From: an uncultured Christensenellaceae bacterium
GTDB taxonomy: Bacteria; Bacillota; Clostridia; Christensenellales; Pumilibacteraceae
Direction of reading: 5' to 3'
DNA length: 24,191 nt
Assembly: GCA_910588315.1 (NCBI GenBank)
Contig: CAJUQF010000018.1
Location: 3,091 to 27,281, forward strand
This document shows positions 23,710-24,191 of the stretch, one piece after another (positions within the stretch are counted from its first letter, which is position 1; each line of letters opens with the position of its first letter). Under the pieces are notes generated by a model that saw only the letters and a list, made by a program, of their open reading frames with translations, ran no database searches and was not told the origin of the DNA. A program made the position numbers and the translations under genes.

Positions 23710-23785
23710 CGAGGTGTAGCGCAGTTGGTAGCGCGCATGGTTAGGGACCATGAGGCCGCGAGTTCGAGTCTCGCCACTTCGACCA
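23710..23785 (+). tRNA. tRNA-Pro(AGG)
   Basis: The 76 nt fold as a complete cloverleaf with an encoded CCA. The acceptor is CGAGGTG/CACTTCG (one G-U pair), the D stem GCGC/GCGC, and the anticodon stem CATGG/CCATG with loop TTAGGGA. The T stem is GCGAG/CTCGC with loop TTCGAGT. The anticodon at 23743-23745 is AGG, read as proline (CCU). The C1-G72 pair and A73, together with G35 and G36, are the bacterial tRNA-Pro identity set. A34 is uncommon in bacterial proline tRNAs, which usually have UGG, GGG or CGG. A34 could be deaminated to inosine or left unmodified. Confidence 0.95.
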
Positions 23786-23787
23786 AA
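23769..23787 (+). repeat. Direct repeat copy 1: 3' end of tRNA-Pro (possible att core)
   Basis: These 19 bp from the T stem through the acceptor, discriminator and CCA recur at 23976-23994 with one mismatch, 207 bp downstream. The 3' end of a tRNA gene is a common attachment site for integrative elements. Confidence 0.7.
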
Positions 23788-23793
23788 GATATA

Positions 23794-23815
23794 AACCGCT
23801 GAACGGCGGTTTTTT
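23794..23815 (+). terminator. Terminator of the tRNA-Pro gene
   Basis: The stem AACCGC/GCGGTT (23794-23799/23806-23811) with a 6-nt loop runs into six T (23810-23815), 8 bp after the tRNA end. Confidence 0.88.
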
Positions 23816-23975
23816 GTTTAAGCGACAGTGGCTATAGACGAGAACGCGTCGATGTATTACGAATACGACCATCGCCGTAAAAAAAACCGAGTATATGGTA
23901 TTATAGTAATTATTTTCGGCGCCATGTTCGCCGGCCGCTTGCGTTCACGCAAAGGTCACCGCATTTTAGCGGCAT

Positions 23976-23994
23976 TCTCGTCACTTCGACCAAA
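23976..23994 (+). repeat. Direct repeat copy 2: duplicated tRNA 3' end (possible att site)
   Basis: The 19 bp match the tRNA 3' end at 18 positions (T instead of C at the sixth base), including the discriminator A and CCA plus two A. No other part of a tRNA lies in front of it, so it is not a second gene. DNA to its right is markedly more AT-rich. An old attachment site or a leftover of integration and excision is the simplest reading. Confidence 0.65.
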
Positions 23995-24088
23995 CAATAA
24001 ACCTACGAAAGAACAATTCCCATATGGATAAGAGCGTGAACAACTCCTTTGCTCTTTTAATTGCACGATAAATTGTAATTTATTATTT

Positions 24089-24191
24089 TCATTTTTTTGT
24101 TTCTTTTAATTTTTTCCAATCACTTTCTAACATTGACATCAATATATTATCTGCGTATTGATTTCCGTCAATGACAGCATCTCTTTGTACT
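24089..24191 (-). CDS. C-terminal end of an unknown protein (cut by window edge)
   Basis: A minus-strand frame open from the window edge gives 33 residues, starting VQRDAVIDGNQYADNILMSM and ending KLKETKK, then TGA. It is charged and helical-looking, with composition like a real C terminus. The codons are much richer in A and T than in the rest of the window, in keeping with foreign origin. No start, domain or function can be seen. It is transcribed toward the tRNA gene. It could be part of an integrated element, but nothing here identifies an integrase or mobilisation protein. Confidence 0.45.
   Translation of the reverse strand, partial: VQRDAVIDGNQYADNILMSMLESDWKKLKETKK

Noticed and set aside
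23976..23994. A second tRNA-Pro gene
   Set aside because: Only the 3' 19 bp match. No D arm, anticodon arm or 5' acceptor strand can be found in front of it.
23828..24031. 67-codon plus-strand frame between and across the two tRNA-end copies
   Set aside because: It starts with GTG without a ribosome binding site and runs through the duplicated tRNA end. A short hydrophobic stretch (GIIVIIFGAMFAG) is suggestive, but support is too weak.

Overview
The window looks like a chromosomal segment of an uncultured Gram-positive, Firmicutes/Clostridia-type anaerobe. The reasons are strong GGAGG-type ribosome binding sites, several consensus TTGACA/TATAAT promoters, hairpin-U terminators, lipobox signal peptides, Listeria-Bacteroides (InlB B) repeats, a Soj-type ParA, and a diacylglycerol-type glycosyltransferase beside a PlsC acyltransferase. 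This placement is inferred from gene content only. Nearly all genes read on the minus strand.

Left edge (1-1075): a non-coding, repeat-rich stretch holds two tandem copies of an about 130-bp unit with paired hairpins and a second nested inverted repeat (347-440). Next, on the minus strand, comes a recognisable TPP (thiamine pyrophosphate) riboswitch with a perfect consensus promoter and its own terminator. No thiamine gene follows it inside the window. Upstream lies a 65-aa gene of unknown function, with a perfect 17-bp palindrome over its predicted transcription start.

Housekeeping block (1076-4187, minus): glycosyltransferase, acyltransferase and ParA overlap by one base each (TAATG) and end at a strong bidirectional terminator. 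The first two suggest membrane glycolipid/phospholipid synthesis. ParA is the last gene and has no ParB next to it.

Carbohydrate block (4343-10527, minus): a GH78-like alpha-L-rhamnosidase, a type I pullulanase and a GLUG/beta-helix-like protein, none with a signal peptide. The last two form an operon in which both genes start with TTG. Back-to-back promoters at 10655-10768 separate this block from the only large plus-strand gene, a Q-rich protein with four 51-bp repeats.

Surface block (12862-23354, minus): four exported proteins. These are an endonuclease/exonuclease/phosphatase-family lipoprotein, a duplicated carbohydrate-binding-like lipoprotein, a beta-helix protein fused to an SGNH hydrolase, and a lipoprotein of InlB-type repeats alternating with a repeated unknown domain. 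They form two operons of two genes. Together they suggest attachment to, or processing of, external polymers.

Right edge (23710-24191): a tRNA-Pro gene with the rare AGG anticodon and its own promoter and terminator. A 19-bp copy of its 3' end lies 207 bp downstream. AT-rich DNA follows, containing the C-terminal end of a minus-strand gene, so this may be the margin of an integrated element.
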